This document shows positions 7,606 through 15,576 of a stretch of DNA of 40,562 nt, in pieces. The DNA comes from Lachnospiraceae bacterium (GTDB lineage Bacteria; Bacillota; Clostridia; Lachnospirales; Lachnospiraceae): contig RYVZ01000028.1 of NCBI GenBank assembly GCA_003979345.1, forward strand, positions 5,405 through 45,966, given 5' to 3'. Numbering within the stretch: the stretch's first letter is position 1; the number at the start of each line of letters is the position of its first letter. Below the pieces are notes generated by a model. It had not been told where the DNA came from. It ran no database searches and was given only the letters and a program-made list of their open reading frames with translations. The position numbers were made by a program, and so were the translations under genes.

Positions 7606-8052
7606 ATGACGGAAACAGCCGGTTATTATGTCGTAAAAAAGCGGGCACTGCCCGAAATTCTGCTCAAAGTAGTGGAAGCGAAGCGTCTGATTGATTCAGA
7701 GAAAGTCGAATCCGTACAGGAGGCGGTCGATCTTCTTGGTATCAGCCGCAGTTCTTTTTATAAGTACAAAGATGATATTTTCCCATTTCATGATACGGCA
7801 GAGGGGACCACGATCACACTGACCTTCCAGATGGATGACGAGCCGGGACGCTTGTCCCATCTGTTGGGAATCGTTGGTGAGTTCGGAGCCAATATTCTGA
7901 CGATACACCAAAGTATCCCAATCAACGGAGTTGCCTCGCTTTCGCTGAGTGTTCAGATCTTAAAGACGACGGGAGACGTATCGCGTATGGTCAGTATCAT
8001 GGAGCAGCAGCAAGGCGTGCGTCACGTCAAGATCCTTGCGCGGGAGACATGA
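7606..8052 (+). CDS. pheB: ACT-domain protein PheB
   Basis: Small protein of 148 residues matching the PheB/UPF0735 pattern. The N-terminal part (YYVVKKRALPEILLKVVEAK, then SVQEAVDLLGISRSSFYKYK) resembles a helix-turn-helix. The C-terminal ACT domain (about 70-145) contains DEPGRLSHLLGIVGEFGANI and IPINGVASLSLSVQI. ACT domains bind amino acids, and the next genes make homoserine and aspartyl phosphate, so a role in amino-acid control is plausible. PheB's real function is not established. ATG 7606 is preceded by a G-rich GGGGTGTAGGA. The TGA stop overlaps the first unit of a 9-bp repeat array. Confidence 0.85.
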   Translation: MTETAGYYVVKKRALPEILLKVVEAKRLIDSEKVESVQEAVDLLGISRSSFYKYKDDIFPFHDTAEGTTITLTFQMDDEPGRLSHLLGIVGEFGANILTIHQSIPINGVASLSLSVQILKTTGDVSRMVSIMEQQQGVRHVKILARET

Positions 8053-8140
8053 TATACATGATTTGAGTGATATGAATGGTATGTGTGATATGCATGATAT
8101 GCATGATATGCATGATATGCACGCATATCACGCATATCAC
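8051..8140 (+). repeat. Ten-unit 9-bp repeat array between pheB and hom
   Basis: From the pheB stop onward the sequence falls into ten consecutive 9-mers. The first four are degenerate (GATATACAT, GATTTGAGT, GATATGAAT, GGTATGTGT). Next come three identical GATATGCAT and one GATATGCAC. The last two are GCATATCAC, which is close to the reverse complement of the previous units. The array can fold back: about 17-bp arms centred near 8121 with a single mismatch. No T tract follows, so it is not an obvious terminator. Confidence 0.85.
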
Positions 8141-8262
8141 ACGCGTCAGGACGGCGTTTGCGAAAGAGGGCGCCCTTGCCGGAGGTAAGCAAGGTCACAA
8201 AGGATGACGGATATGGGAATGGGTTGATACCCGCAGAGAAAGAAAAATCAGGAGGAACGATC

Positions 8263-9471
8263 ATGGTAAAGGTGGCGGTGCTCGGTTATGGCAATATCGG
8301 GAGCGGAGTTGTTACAGTCATTCAGGAAAATGAGAAGCTGATCGAAAAAAAGATCGATCAGGAGATCGAGGTGAAATATGTGCTTGATCTTCGCGATTTT
8401 CCGGGGGATCCGATGGAAGATAAGCTTGTGCATGATGTGAATGTGATATTGGAGGATCCGGAGATCAACATTGTCTGCGAGACGATGGGGGGTGTGGAAC
8501 CCGCCTATACATTCAGTAAAAAGGCGCTGCTTGCAGGAAAAAGTGTGTGTACTTCCAACAAGGAGCTTGTCGCGGCACATGGAGCGGAGCTTTTAGAAGT
8601 TGCCAGAAAGCAAAATGTCAATTACATGTTCGAGGCGAGTGTCGGCGGCGGTATTCCGATCATCCGTCCGTTAAATCATTCTTTGACGCCTGAAAAAATA
8701 GAAGCGATCACAGGCATTATGAACGGCACGACAAACTATATGCTGACGAAAATGGCAAAAGAAGGATGCTCTTATGAGGAGGTCCTGAAAGAGGCGCAGG
8801 AAAAGGGCTATGCGGAGAAGAATCCTGCGGCAGATGTTGAGGGATATGATGCCTGCCGTAAGATCGCGATCCTTTCATCCCTGATGTGCGGAAAGACTGT
8901 TGATTATCAGGATATCTATACGGAGGGAATCACGAAGATCACCGATAAAGATTTCAAATATGCCAGACAACTGAACATGAGTATCAAACTGCTGGCGATG
9001 AGCAAGGATGTAGACGGCGGACTGCTTGCGATGGTCGCACCGTTTATGATCAGCGAGAGTCATCCGCTGTTTGCCGTAAACGATGTGTTTAATGGTATTC
9101 TGGTACATGGAAATATGTTGGATGATGCCATGTTTTATGGCAGGGGAGCCGGTAAACTGCCGACAGCAAGCGCAGTTGTTTCCGATGTGATGGAGTGTGC
9201 CAGAAATTTACAGCGAAATCTGCGTGTATACTGGACGGATGAAAAAATGGCGATGAAGCATGTGGATGAGACATCGAAGAGATTTTTTGTACGCGCAAAG
9301 GCAGATGCGCTTGCAAGCATCCGTCTGGCATTCGGTATGATCGAGAAGATCGAGGTTGCGGAGCTGCCGGGGGAATTTGGATTTATCACAGACGTGATGA
9401 CCGAGAAAGAATTCCATCTTCGGGAACAGTCCATAGAAGGCATTCTCGGCATGATCCGGGTAGAGGGTTGA
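8263..9471 (+). CDS. hom: Homoserine dehydrogenase
   Basis: NAD(P)H-dependent reduction of aspartate semialdehyde to homoserine, the branch point to threonine and methionine. ATG 8263 is chosen because GGAGG (8251-8255) lies 7 nt upstream. A TTG at 8158 is in frame but has no RBS. The 402-residue product begins with the dinucleotide-binding VAVLGYGNIGSG. It contains NGTTNYMLTKM and the signature YAEKNPAADVEGYDACRKIAIL split by normal spacing (DVxGxDAxxKxxIL). The C-terminal region (about 320-402) is ACT-like but short. The gene heads a cluster with an ApgM-family gene and lysC, so aspartate-family amino-acid synthesis is grouped here. Confidence 0.95.
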   Translation: MVKVAVLGYGNIGSGVVTVIQENEKLIEKKIDQEIEVKYVLDLRDFPGDPMEDKLVHDVNVILEDPEINIVCETMGGVEPAYTFSKKALLAGKSVCTSNKELVAAHGAELLEVARKQNVNYMFEASVGGGIPIIRPLNHSLTPEKIEAITGIMNGTTNYMLTKMAKEGCSYEEVLKEAQEKGYAEKNPAADVEGYDACRKIAILSSLMCGKTVDYQDIYTEGITKITDKDFKYARQLNMSIKLLAMSKDVDGGLLAMVAPFMISESHPLFAVNDVFNGILVHGNMLDDAMFYGRGAGKLPTASAVVSDVMECARNLQRNLRVYWTDEKMAMKHVDETSKRFFVRAKADALASIRLAFGMIEKIEVAELPGEFGFITDVMTEKEFHLREQSIEGILGMIRVEG

Positions 9472-9526
9472 CGCTGTTGGAATTGTGGAAGTTCAGGATT
9501 TATGCGGAAAGGCATGGTAAAAGCCA

Positions 9527-10729
9527 ATGAAATATGTGATCGTTCTTGGAGACGGAATGGCTGACGAGCCAATAGAGGAGCTTAGCGGTAAAACACCGCT
9601 TGCTTATGCGGATACGCCGACGTTTGACCGATTGAGCAAATGCTCGGAGATCGGTATTGTGCATACGATACCGGAGGGGATGAAGCCCGGCTCCGATACG
9701 GCGAATCTGTCCGTGCTGGGCTACGACCCCAAGCGCTATTATTCGGGGAGATCACCGCTTGAGGCATTAAGTATCGGCGTGCCGATGGAAGAGACGGATA
9801 TTGCGCTGCGCTGTAATATCGTTACGCTGTCCGAGGACAATGTTCCGTTTGAAGAACAGGTGATCCTAGATCACAGTTCAGGGGAGATCAGTACCGGGGA
9901 CTGTGCCGTACTGCTTGAGGCCGTGCGAAGAGAGCTCGAAGATGAGATGTACCGCTTTTATGTCGGAACGAGCTACCGGCATTGTATGATCTGGAAAATG
10001 GGAAAGGTGATCGATCTGGTGCAGCCGCATGATGTGCTGACGCAGAAGATCGGACCGAATCTGCCCAAAGATGCCGTGCTACGGGAAATGATGCGGAAAA
10101 GCTACGAGATCCTTACCAGACATCCGCTGAATATTGAGAGGAAAAAGAAAGGGCTCCCGCCTGCCAATTGCTGTTGGTTCTGGGGCGCAGGTACGCGTCC
10201 GAAGCTGTCTTCTTTTTTTGAAAAGACCGGAAAGAAGGGTGTTATGATCTCTGCGGTCGATCTCTTAAAAGGAATTGCAGTCGGCGCCGGCATGGACAAT
10301 ATTGAGGTTGAGGGCGCAAACGGCGGTCTTCATACGAACTGGGAAGGAAAGGCGGAAGCCGCAGTCAAAGCGCTTGTGAAAGACGGTTACGATTTTGCCT
10401 ATGTACATTTAGAGGCGCCCGACGAAATGGGGCATCAGGGCAGCGTCAAAAAGAAAGTGCAGGCGATCGAATATTTGGATAAGCGTGTAACAGCATTGAT
10501 CGCGGAAGGGCTTGACAAAGCAGGAGAAGCATACCGCATGCTTGTGCTGCCTGACCATCCGACGCCGATCCGTGTGCGGACGCATACGGCGGACGCCGTG
10601 CCGTATCTGCTGTATGACAGCGGGTGCATACAGACACATACGTGGAACTATAATGAAGAAGAGGCATTGCGCAGCGGTAACGAAGTGATGCATGGTTATG
10701 AAATGATCGAAAAGCTGTTTGGAGAATAA
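9527..10729 (+). CDS. ApgM-family phosphotransferase, probable homoserine kinase
   Basis: Alkaline-phosphatase-superfamily enzyme of 400 residues, of the archaeal-type cofactor-independent phosphoglycerate mutase family. Metal-site and active-site segments are visible: VLGDGMADEP at the N-terminus, GSDTANLSVLGYDP (catalytic Ser/Thr region, about 56-69), HLEAPDEMGHQG (about 298) and LPDHPTPI (about 343). Members that lie beside threonine-biosynthesis genes have been proposed to act as homoserine kinase (TIGR02535). Here it sits between hom and lysC, and no GHMP-type thrB is present in the window. Homoserine kinase is therefore the better guess from context. Phosphoglycerate mutase activity cannot be excluded from sequence alone. 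A GGAAAGG site lies 14 nt upstream of the ATG. Confidence 0.8.
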   Translation: MKYVIVLGDGMADEPIEELSGKTPLAYADTPTFDRLSKCSEIGIVHTIPEGMKPGSDTANLSVLGYDPKRYYSGRSPLEALSIGVPMEETDIALRCNIVTLSEDNVPFEEQVILDHSSGEISTGDCAVLLEAVRRELEDEMYRFYVGTSYRHCMIWKMGKVIDLVQPHDVLTQKIGPNLPKDAVLREMMRKSYEILTRHPLNIERKKKGLPPANCCWFWGAGTRPKLSSFFEKTGKKGVMISAVDLLKGIAVGAGMDNIEVEGANGGLHTNWEGKAEAAVKALVKDGYDFAYVHLEAPDEMGHQGSVKKKVQAIEYLDKRVTALIAEGLDKAGEAYRMLVLPDHPTPIRVRTHTADAVPYLLYDSGCIQTHTWNYNEEEALRSGNEVMHGYEMIEKLFGE

Positions 10730-10816
10730 GGAAGAAGCCGGGAAGGGGCAGACGCCGCAGGTATTTCGTAAGTGCGTAAGCGGCAGTCAGTATAAAAGGA
10801 AAGGCATGGAATTCAT

Positions 10817-12136
10817 ATGGTCAAGGTAGCAAAATTTGGTGGAAGCTCACTTGCGAGTGCGGAACAGTTTGAGAAGGCGGGGGCAATCATACGCGAGGAT
10901 AAGGACAGGATCTTTGTTGTTCCGTCCGCACCCGGAAAACGCAACTCGTCCGACACAAAGGTAACGGATATGTTGTACGCCTGTTATGAGACGGCGTCAC
11001 GCGGAAAGGATTTCTCGGTTCGTCTTGCACGCATTGAAGCGCGGTATCAGGAGATCATAGACGGGCTTCACTTAACGCTTTCCCTGCGGGAAGAATTTGA
11101 AAAGATCAAAAAGAATTTCAGTGAGAAGGCAGGAAGCGATTATGCGGCAAGCCGCGGGGAATACTTAAACGGGATCATCATGGCGGAATATCTTGGCTAT
11201 CCGTTTATTGATGCCGCTGAAGTGATCTGCTTTGATAAAAAGGGAAATTTTGACGCCGAAAAGACCGACGCCGTGCTTTCGAAGCGTCTCTCAAAAGAGG
11301 GACGTGCAGTTGTACCGGGCTTTTACGGGGCGCTGCCGGATAAGACGATCAAGACATTTTCACGCGGCGGCTCCGACATTACAGGCTCGATCGTCGCGCG
11401 TGCGGCGCGTGCGGATGTGTATGAGAACTGGACGGATGTGTCAGGTTTTCTGATTGCGGATCCGCGTATCATCAACGACCCGCAGGCAATCGATACGATC
11501 ACTTACAGGGAATTGAGGGAGTTGTCCTATATGGGTGCGGGCGTGCTGCATGAAGATGCGATTTTTCCCGTGCGAAGGGCGGGCATTCCGATCAATATCC
11601 GGAACACGAACCGGCCGGAAGACCGCGGTACATGGATTGTGGAGAGCACTTGTCAGAAGCCTGATTATGTCATCACCGGCATTGCGGGCAAGAAGGGCTT
11701 CTGTTCTATCAATATTGAAAAAGCGATGATGAACTCCGAGGTCGGTTTCGGCCGCAAAGTTCTTGAAGTGTTTGAAAAGAACGGAATTTCGTTTGAGCAT
11801 ATTCCGTCCGGCATTGATACTATGACAGTGTTTGTACATCAGTCCGAATTCGTAGAGAAAGAACAGAAGGTGCTGGCAGGGATTCATAAGCTTGCGCAGC
11901 CCGATACGATTGAAATGGAGTCGGACTTAGCGCTGATCGCTGTTGTGGGACGCGGCATGAAAGCGACGAGAGGCACTGCCGGACGCATTTTCTCCGCGCT
12001 GGCGCATGTCAACGTCAACGTAAAAATGATCGATCAGGGTTCCAGCGAGCTGAATATCATCATTGGCGTTAAGAACGAAGATTTTGAAGCCGCGATCAAG
12101 GCAATCTATAATATATTTGTGGAAGCACAGCTCTAA
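10817..12136 (+). CDS. lysC: Aspartate kinase
   Basis: Phosphorylates aspartate, the first step to lysine, threonine and methionine. The 439-residue product begins with the kinase motif VAKFGGSSLAS. It has KVTDMLYACYE and FSRGGSDITGSIVARA in the catalytic part, and two C-terminal ACT regions (about 300-439, including GRGMKATRGTAGRIFSAL and SSELNIIIGVKNED) where amino-acid feedback would act. This is the single-polypeptide class with tandem ACT domains. No internal start for a separate beta subunit is evident. It follows the ApgM-family gene by 87 bp. No lysine riboswitch fits in that gap. Three hairpins follow the gene. Confidence 0.95.
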   Translation: MVKVAKFGGSSLASAEQFEKAGAIIREDKDRIFVVPSAPGKRNSSDTKVTDMLYACYETASRGKDFSVRLARIEARYQEIIDGLHLTLSLREEFEKIKKNFSEKAGSDYAASRGEYLNGIIMAEYLGYPFIDAAEVICFDKKGNFDAEKTDAVLSKRLSKEGRAVVPGFYGALPDKTIKTFSRGGSDITGSIVARAARADVYENWTDVSGFLIADPRIINDPQAIDTITYRELRELSYMGAGVLHEDAIFPVRRAGIPINIRNTNRPEDRGTWIVESTCQKPDYVITGIAGKKGFCSINIEKAMMNSEVGFGRKVLEVFEKNGISFEHIPSGIDTMTVFVHQSEFVEKEQKVLAGIHKLAQPDTIEMESDLALIAVVGRGMKATRGTAGRIFSALAHVNVNVKMIDQGSSELNIIIGVKNEDFEAAIKAIYNIFVEAQL

Positions 12137-12150
12137 AGAAAGCAAAGATG

Positions 12151-12181
12151 TTCTAAGGCGTCAGAATACGCCGCCTGAGAA
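12151..12181 (+). other. Hairpin downstream of lysC
   Basis: TTCTAAGGCG (12151-12160) pairs with CGCCTGAGAA (12172-12181) with one mismatch across an 11-nt loop. No T tract follows. It is the first of three stem-loops in the lysC-to-flippase gap. Confidence 0.6.
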
Positions 12182-12200
12182 CAACTAAATTGTTTTCATA

Positions 12201-12230
12201 AGAATGCCTTTAAGAACAGGCATTCTTTAA
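12201..12230 (+). terminator. Second hairpin downstream of lysC, probable weak terminator
   Basis: AGAATGCCT (12201-12209) and AGGCATTCT (12218-12226) form a perfect 9-bp stem with an 8-nt loop, followed by TTAA rather than a long T tract. Confidence 0.6.
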
Positions 12231-12260
12231 CAGGGTTTGGAAACTCTGTGTCTCACACTT

Positions 12261-12290
12261 GAAAAACGCCAAGAGCAGGCGTTTTTCATT
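12261..12290 (+). terminator. Third hairpin downstream of lysC, probable terminator
   Basis: GAAAAACGCC (12261-12270) and GGCGTTTTTC (12278-12287) form a perfect 10-bp stem with a 7-nt loop. The run of T residues lies in the 3' arm, as in many bidirectional terminators. Confidence 0.7.
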
Positions 12291-12390
12291 AGGACTATGG
12301 CAAGAGAAGAGTTTCTATTGCTCATAACAAGGGCTGAACTTTTTTTCTTCACATTTGAAATTCCACAGAGTGGAATCCCGGAGTGTAAAC

Positions 12391-14103
12391 ATGGCGAAAA
12401 AAACGGGAAGCATCGTAAAACAGGCAGGGGTTCTTGCAGCAGCAGGAATCCTTGTTAAGATTATAGGACTCTTGTACCGGAGCCCGCTGACCTCTCTGAT
12501 CGGAGACGAGGGAAACGGCTATTATAGTGTTGCCTATAATATCTATATCATCATTCTCATGCTTTCCTCTTATAATATTCCGGCGGCTGTTTCCAAGCTG
12601 ATCGCTGAAAAACTTGCACTTGGGCAGTATAAAAACGCGCACAGGGTCTTTATCTGTGCGCTGTGGTATGTCATGATACTGGGGACGGCGGCAGCAGCAG
12701 TGCTGTACTTTTTTGCCGATAAGCTGGTCGGGCCGAATGCTGCCGTCGTGTTAAGGGTCTTTGCGCCGACGATTCTGATCTTTGGACCGCTCGGCGCGCT
12801 GCGCGGTTATTTTCAGGCGCATCATACGATGACGCCGACTTCGGTCTCACAGATTTTTGAACAGATCCTGAATGCCGGCGTCAGCATCGGCGCGGCTTAT
12901 TTTTTTACAAGAACGGTTCCGGGCATGACGGAGGCGTCAAGAGAGGCGGCTTATGCGGCGGGAAGCGTGCTTCAGACGGGCTCGGCGTATATGCTTGGTG
13001 AATCGGCGGCGCGCGGTACGGATACGCAGCGCGCGATCTTAGGCGCGGCAGGAAGCGCGCTTGGAACCGGATGCGGCGTGCTTGTTGCCATGCTGTTTAT
13101 GGCATGGGTCTATGCCCTAAACCGCAGATCCATTAAGAAGGACATGCGGCGGGACAAGACGGGGGCAGCGCTTCCGTACGGACAGATCTTCAAATTGATG
13201 CTGCTTATGGTAACGCCGATCCTGGTCAGCAATTTGATCTATAATTTCAGCACGACGCTCAATCAAAGCATTTATTTTGCGGTCCTGCGCGGCATGCAGG
13301 GAGTATCCGAGGCAGAATCCTCCACGATGTATGGCGTTTATTCGGGTAAGGCGACGATCATTGTCAATGTGCCTATCGCGATCGCGGCGGCGATGAGTTC
13401 GGTCATGATTCCGGCAATCTCGTCAGAATATGCGAAGCGTAACATGAAAGAGATTCACAGAAAGCTTGATCTGTCCATCCGCGTCACCATGCTGGTGGCA
13501 ATTCCATCCACGGTCGGTTTGTTCGTACTTGCAAGACCCATCACACAATTATTGTTTCCGCAGAGAGCGTCGCTAGCCATGGCGTCCAGCCTGTTGCGCT
13601 GGCTTTCGATAACGGTTGTTCTTTTTAGCGTTTCCACGATCACGAACGGCGTTCTGCAGGGAATCGGGAAGGTGGTAAAACCGGTCATCCATGCAAGCAT
13701 CGCGCTTGTCATTCAAGGCATTGTACTTGCGCTTTTGCTGATCGGCACGAACTGGAATCTGTATGCGCTTGTGATCGCGTCGATCCTCTATTCCGGACTG
13801 ATCGTGTTCTTAAACGGGAAAAGCCTTAGAAAACTGCTGCATTATCGTCAGGAGATCAAACACACCTTTGTGATGCCATCCGTTGCCGCAGCAGTCATGG
13901 GAGCCGCGGCATGGGGTGTGTATCATGGAATGTATCAGCTTGTAAAGAGTAATGCGGTCTGTCTGTTGTCAGCCATCTGCATAGCAGTGTGTGTTTATTT
14001 CATTGTGCTGCTCAAGATCGGGGGCGTCGGGGAACGCGAGCTGCGTTCAATTCCGAAGGGAACAATGCTGATTCGTGTCGCAAAAAAAACAGGGTTGTTG
14101 TAA
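12391..14103 (+). CDS. MOP-superfamily flippase, SpoVB/MurJ-like
   Basis: Integral membrane protein of 570 residues with about 14 hydrophobic segments. It belongs to the polysaccharide-biosynthesis/SpoVB branch that flips lipid-linked sugars such as lipid II. The start is ATG 12391, with CGGAG 7 nt upstream; an in-frame codon at 12355 lacks an RBS. N-terminal landmarks are VLAAAGILVKIIGLLYRSPL and YNIPAAVSKLIAEK. LVTPILVSNLIYNFSTTLNQ-like and IPISSEYAKRN-like features are near the middle. A polar loop rich in Ala/Gly/Ser (about residues 185-230) separates two membrane blocks. It could be SpoVB (sporulation), MurJ-like or a capsule flippase; sequence alone does not decide. The stop codon lies in the loop of the terminator. 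Confidence 0.85.
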   Translation: MAKKTGSIVKQAGVLAAAGILVKIIGLLYRSPLTSLIGDEGNGYYSVAYNIYIIILMLSSYNIPAAVSKLIAEKLALGQYKNAHRVFICALWYVMILGTAAAAVLYFFADKLVGPNAAVVLRVFAPTILIFGPLGALRGYFQAHHTMTPTSVSQIFEQILNAGVSIGAAYFFTRTVPGMTEASREAAYAAGSVLQTGSAYMLGESAARGTDTQRAILGAAGSALGTGCGVLVAMLFMAWVYALNRRSIKKDMRRDKTGAALPYGQIFKLMLLMVTPILVSNLIYNFSTTLNQSIYFAVLRGMQGVSEAESSTMYGVYSGKATIIVNVPIAIAAAMSSVMIPAISSEYAKRNMKEIHRKLDLSIRVTMLVAIPSTVGLFVLARPITQLLFPQRASLAMASSLLRWLSITVVLFSVSTITNGVLQGIGKVVKPVIHASIALVIQGIVLALLLIGTNWNLYALVIASILYSGLIVFLNGKSLRKLLHYRQEIKHTFVMPSVAAAVMGAAAWGVYHGMYQLVKSNAVCLLSAICIAVCVYFIVLLKIGGVGERELRSIPKGTMLIRVAKKTGLL

Positions 14104-14121
14104 GCCCTGTTTTTTTTTGCG
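14080..14121. terminator. Bidirectional terminator between the flippase and CBS-protein genes
   Basis: GCAAAAAAAACAGGG on the left pairs with CCCTGTTTTTTTTTTGC on the right, leaving a short loop that contains the TAA stop of the flippase gene. A-rich and T-rich flanks give a U tract in either direction, fitting two convergent genes whose ends are 28 bp apart. Confidence 0.85.
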
Positions 14122-14131
14122 ACGTCCTGTC

Positions 14132-15442
14132 TTATTTTTCGCTTTCTGCAATGTCGGCGGTTTCATCTGCCTTTGGCAGTGTCAGCTTTACTTTTTCAAT
14201 CCGGTTTCTGCGGACCTGCGATGCTTCCAGCACCGTACCGTTCTCCAAGGTCACGCGGTCCATGCGCTTTGGCAGGCGTTCCAGCTTATCGATGATCATG
14301 CCGCCGATGGAATCATAGTCTTCGCTTTCTAAATGCAGGGAGAGCGCATCATTGATATCGTCGAGTTTCATGCTCCCTTCGATCAGATATTCCCCGTCGT
14401 TTAACGCCTGTATCAGTTCTTTTTCATCCTCATCATACTCGTCGCGGATCTCGCCGACGATTTCCTCCAGAAGATCCTCAAATGTGATCATGCCTGCTGT
14501 TGCGCCGTATTCGTTTTGCACCATGGATACGGCAGACCCTTTTTCGCGCATTTCGAGCATCAGATCGGAGGTGTTCTTGTATTCATAAGTATAGTGCACT
14601 TCGCGCAGGATGTCCTGCACATGAAATGCGCTTTTATTGGTCAGAAGAAGGAAATCTTTGATATTGATGATACCGATGATGTAATCGGGGTCGTCGTCAA
14701 AGACCGGAATACGGGTGTACATGGAATCCTGAAAGACCCGCAGTACGTCGCGGTAGCCGGCGCTTAAAGAAATGGTGGTCATATTGATGCGCGGGATCAT
14801 GATATCCTTTGCGACAGAATCAGAGAAATCAAACACATTGTGTATCATTTCCTTTTCTTCGCTCTCGATCACGCCGTCTTCATGGCTGACATCGATCAGC
14901 GTATGAAGATCGCTCTCGGTGAGTGCCGCGATCTTTTGGTTCGGATCGATATGGGACAGACGCAGCAGCGCATTTGACATCTTATCAATAATGAAAATGA
15001 CCGGAGTAAGAATCCACATCAGCAGGGTAATAATCTTTGCATAAGAAAGAACCATTTTTTCCGCGCGGCTCATGGCTTTCGTTTTCGGTACGATTTCCCC
15101 GAATAAAAGAACAAGTACAGTCAGCACGCCGGTTGCGATGCCGACAGCCACGCTGCCGAACAGATCGGTTGCAAGTGTTGTCGTCAGGGAAGAAGCACTC
15201 AGGTTGACGATGTTGTTGCCGATTAAAATCGCGCTGAGCATTTTGCTATAGCGGTCCAATACACTCTGTGCAGTGAGTGCGCGTTTGTCGCCCTCTTCGC
15301 ACAATGTGCGTATGCGTATGCGGCTTACGGTGGAAAATGCAGTTTCTGCCGATGAGAAAAACGAGGATAAAAACAGAAGAATAAACAATACGAATAACTT
15401 AATGAACGTGACCGTGGGGTCGATTGATTCGAGGGGGGGCAT
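14132..15442 (-). CDS. CNNM/CorC-type membrane protein with CBS pair (hemolysin family)
   Basis: The 436-residue product has the standard three-part architecture. First is a DUF21/CNNM membrane domain (about 10-190, with SSFFSSAETAFSTVSRIRI, ILIGNNIVNLSAS and FGEIVPKT). Next is a CBS-domain pair (about 205-330, with DIMIPRINM, TRIPVFDDDPDYIIGIINIK and VSMVQNEYGATAGMITFEDL). Last is a C-terminal CorC/HlyC domain (about 350-430). The family is linked to Mg2+/divalent-cation export or homeostasis; the name hemolysin is historical. GGAG lies just upstream of the ATG. A near-consensus promoter (15495-15523) serves it. It is transcribed against its neighbours. Confidence 0.92.
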   Translation of the reverse strand: MPPLESIDPTVTFIKLFVLFILLFLSSFFSSAETAFSTVSRIRIRTLCEEGDKRALTAQSVLDRYSKMLSAILIGNNIVNLSASSLTTTLATDLFGSVAVGIATGVLTVLVLLFGEIVPKTKAMSRAEKMVLSYAKIITLLMWILTPVIFIIDKMSNALLRLSHIDPNQKIAALTESDLHTLIDVSHEDGVIESEEKEMIHNVFDFSDSVAKDIMIPRINMTTISLSAGYRDVLRVFQDSMYTRIPVFDDDPDYIIGIINIKDFLLLTNKSAFHVQDILREVHYTYEYKNTSDLMLEMREKGSAVSMVQNEYGATAGMITFEDLLEEIVGEIRDEYDEDEKELIQALNDGEYLIEGSMKLDDINDALSLHLESEDYDSIGGMIIDKLERLPKRMDRVTLENGTVLEASQVRRNRIEKVKLTLPKADETADIAESEK

Positions 15443-15494
15443 AAGTCTCCTATCTGCACCTGTATGTGCGAAGAATGATATAATTCTAAAATAA

Positions 15495-15523
15495 TATATA
15501 CAATGTTATAAACTGCTTGTCAA
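15495..15523 (-). promoter_or_regulatory. Near-consensus sigma-A promoter for the CNNM/CBS gene
   Basis: On the minus strand TTGACA (15518-15523), a 17-bp spacer and TATATA (15495-15500) lie about 55 bases before the start codon. Confidence 0.8.
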
Positions 15524-15545
15524 GTTTTGAATACATGGGGAATAT
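15517..15545 (+). promoter_or_regulatory. Possible divergent promoter sharing its -35 region
   Basis: TTGTCA (15517-15522) overlaps the minus-strand -35 almost completely because TTGTCAA reads as TTGACAA on the other strand. At 17-bp spacing the -10 is GAATAT (15540-15545), with AT-rich alternatives just beyond. It would serve the TIGR04086-type gene. Confidence 0.45.
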
Positions 15546-15576
15546 ATATAGTTATAGAGGAAAGGGGGATATAGAT

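Noticed and set aside
8022..8264. Reverse-strand frame rich in His-Ala-Tyr repeats.
   Set aside because: It is only the translation of the 9-bp DNA repeat; no RBS and no conserved protein pattern.
10730..10816. Lysine riboswitch before lysC.
   Set aside because: The 87-bp gap is too small and shows no five-way junction features.
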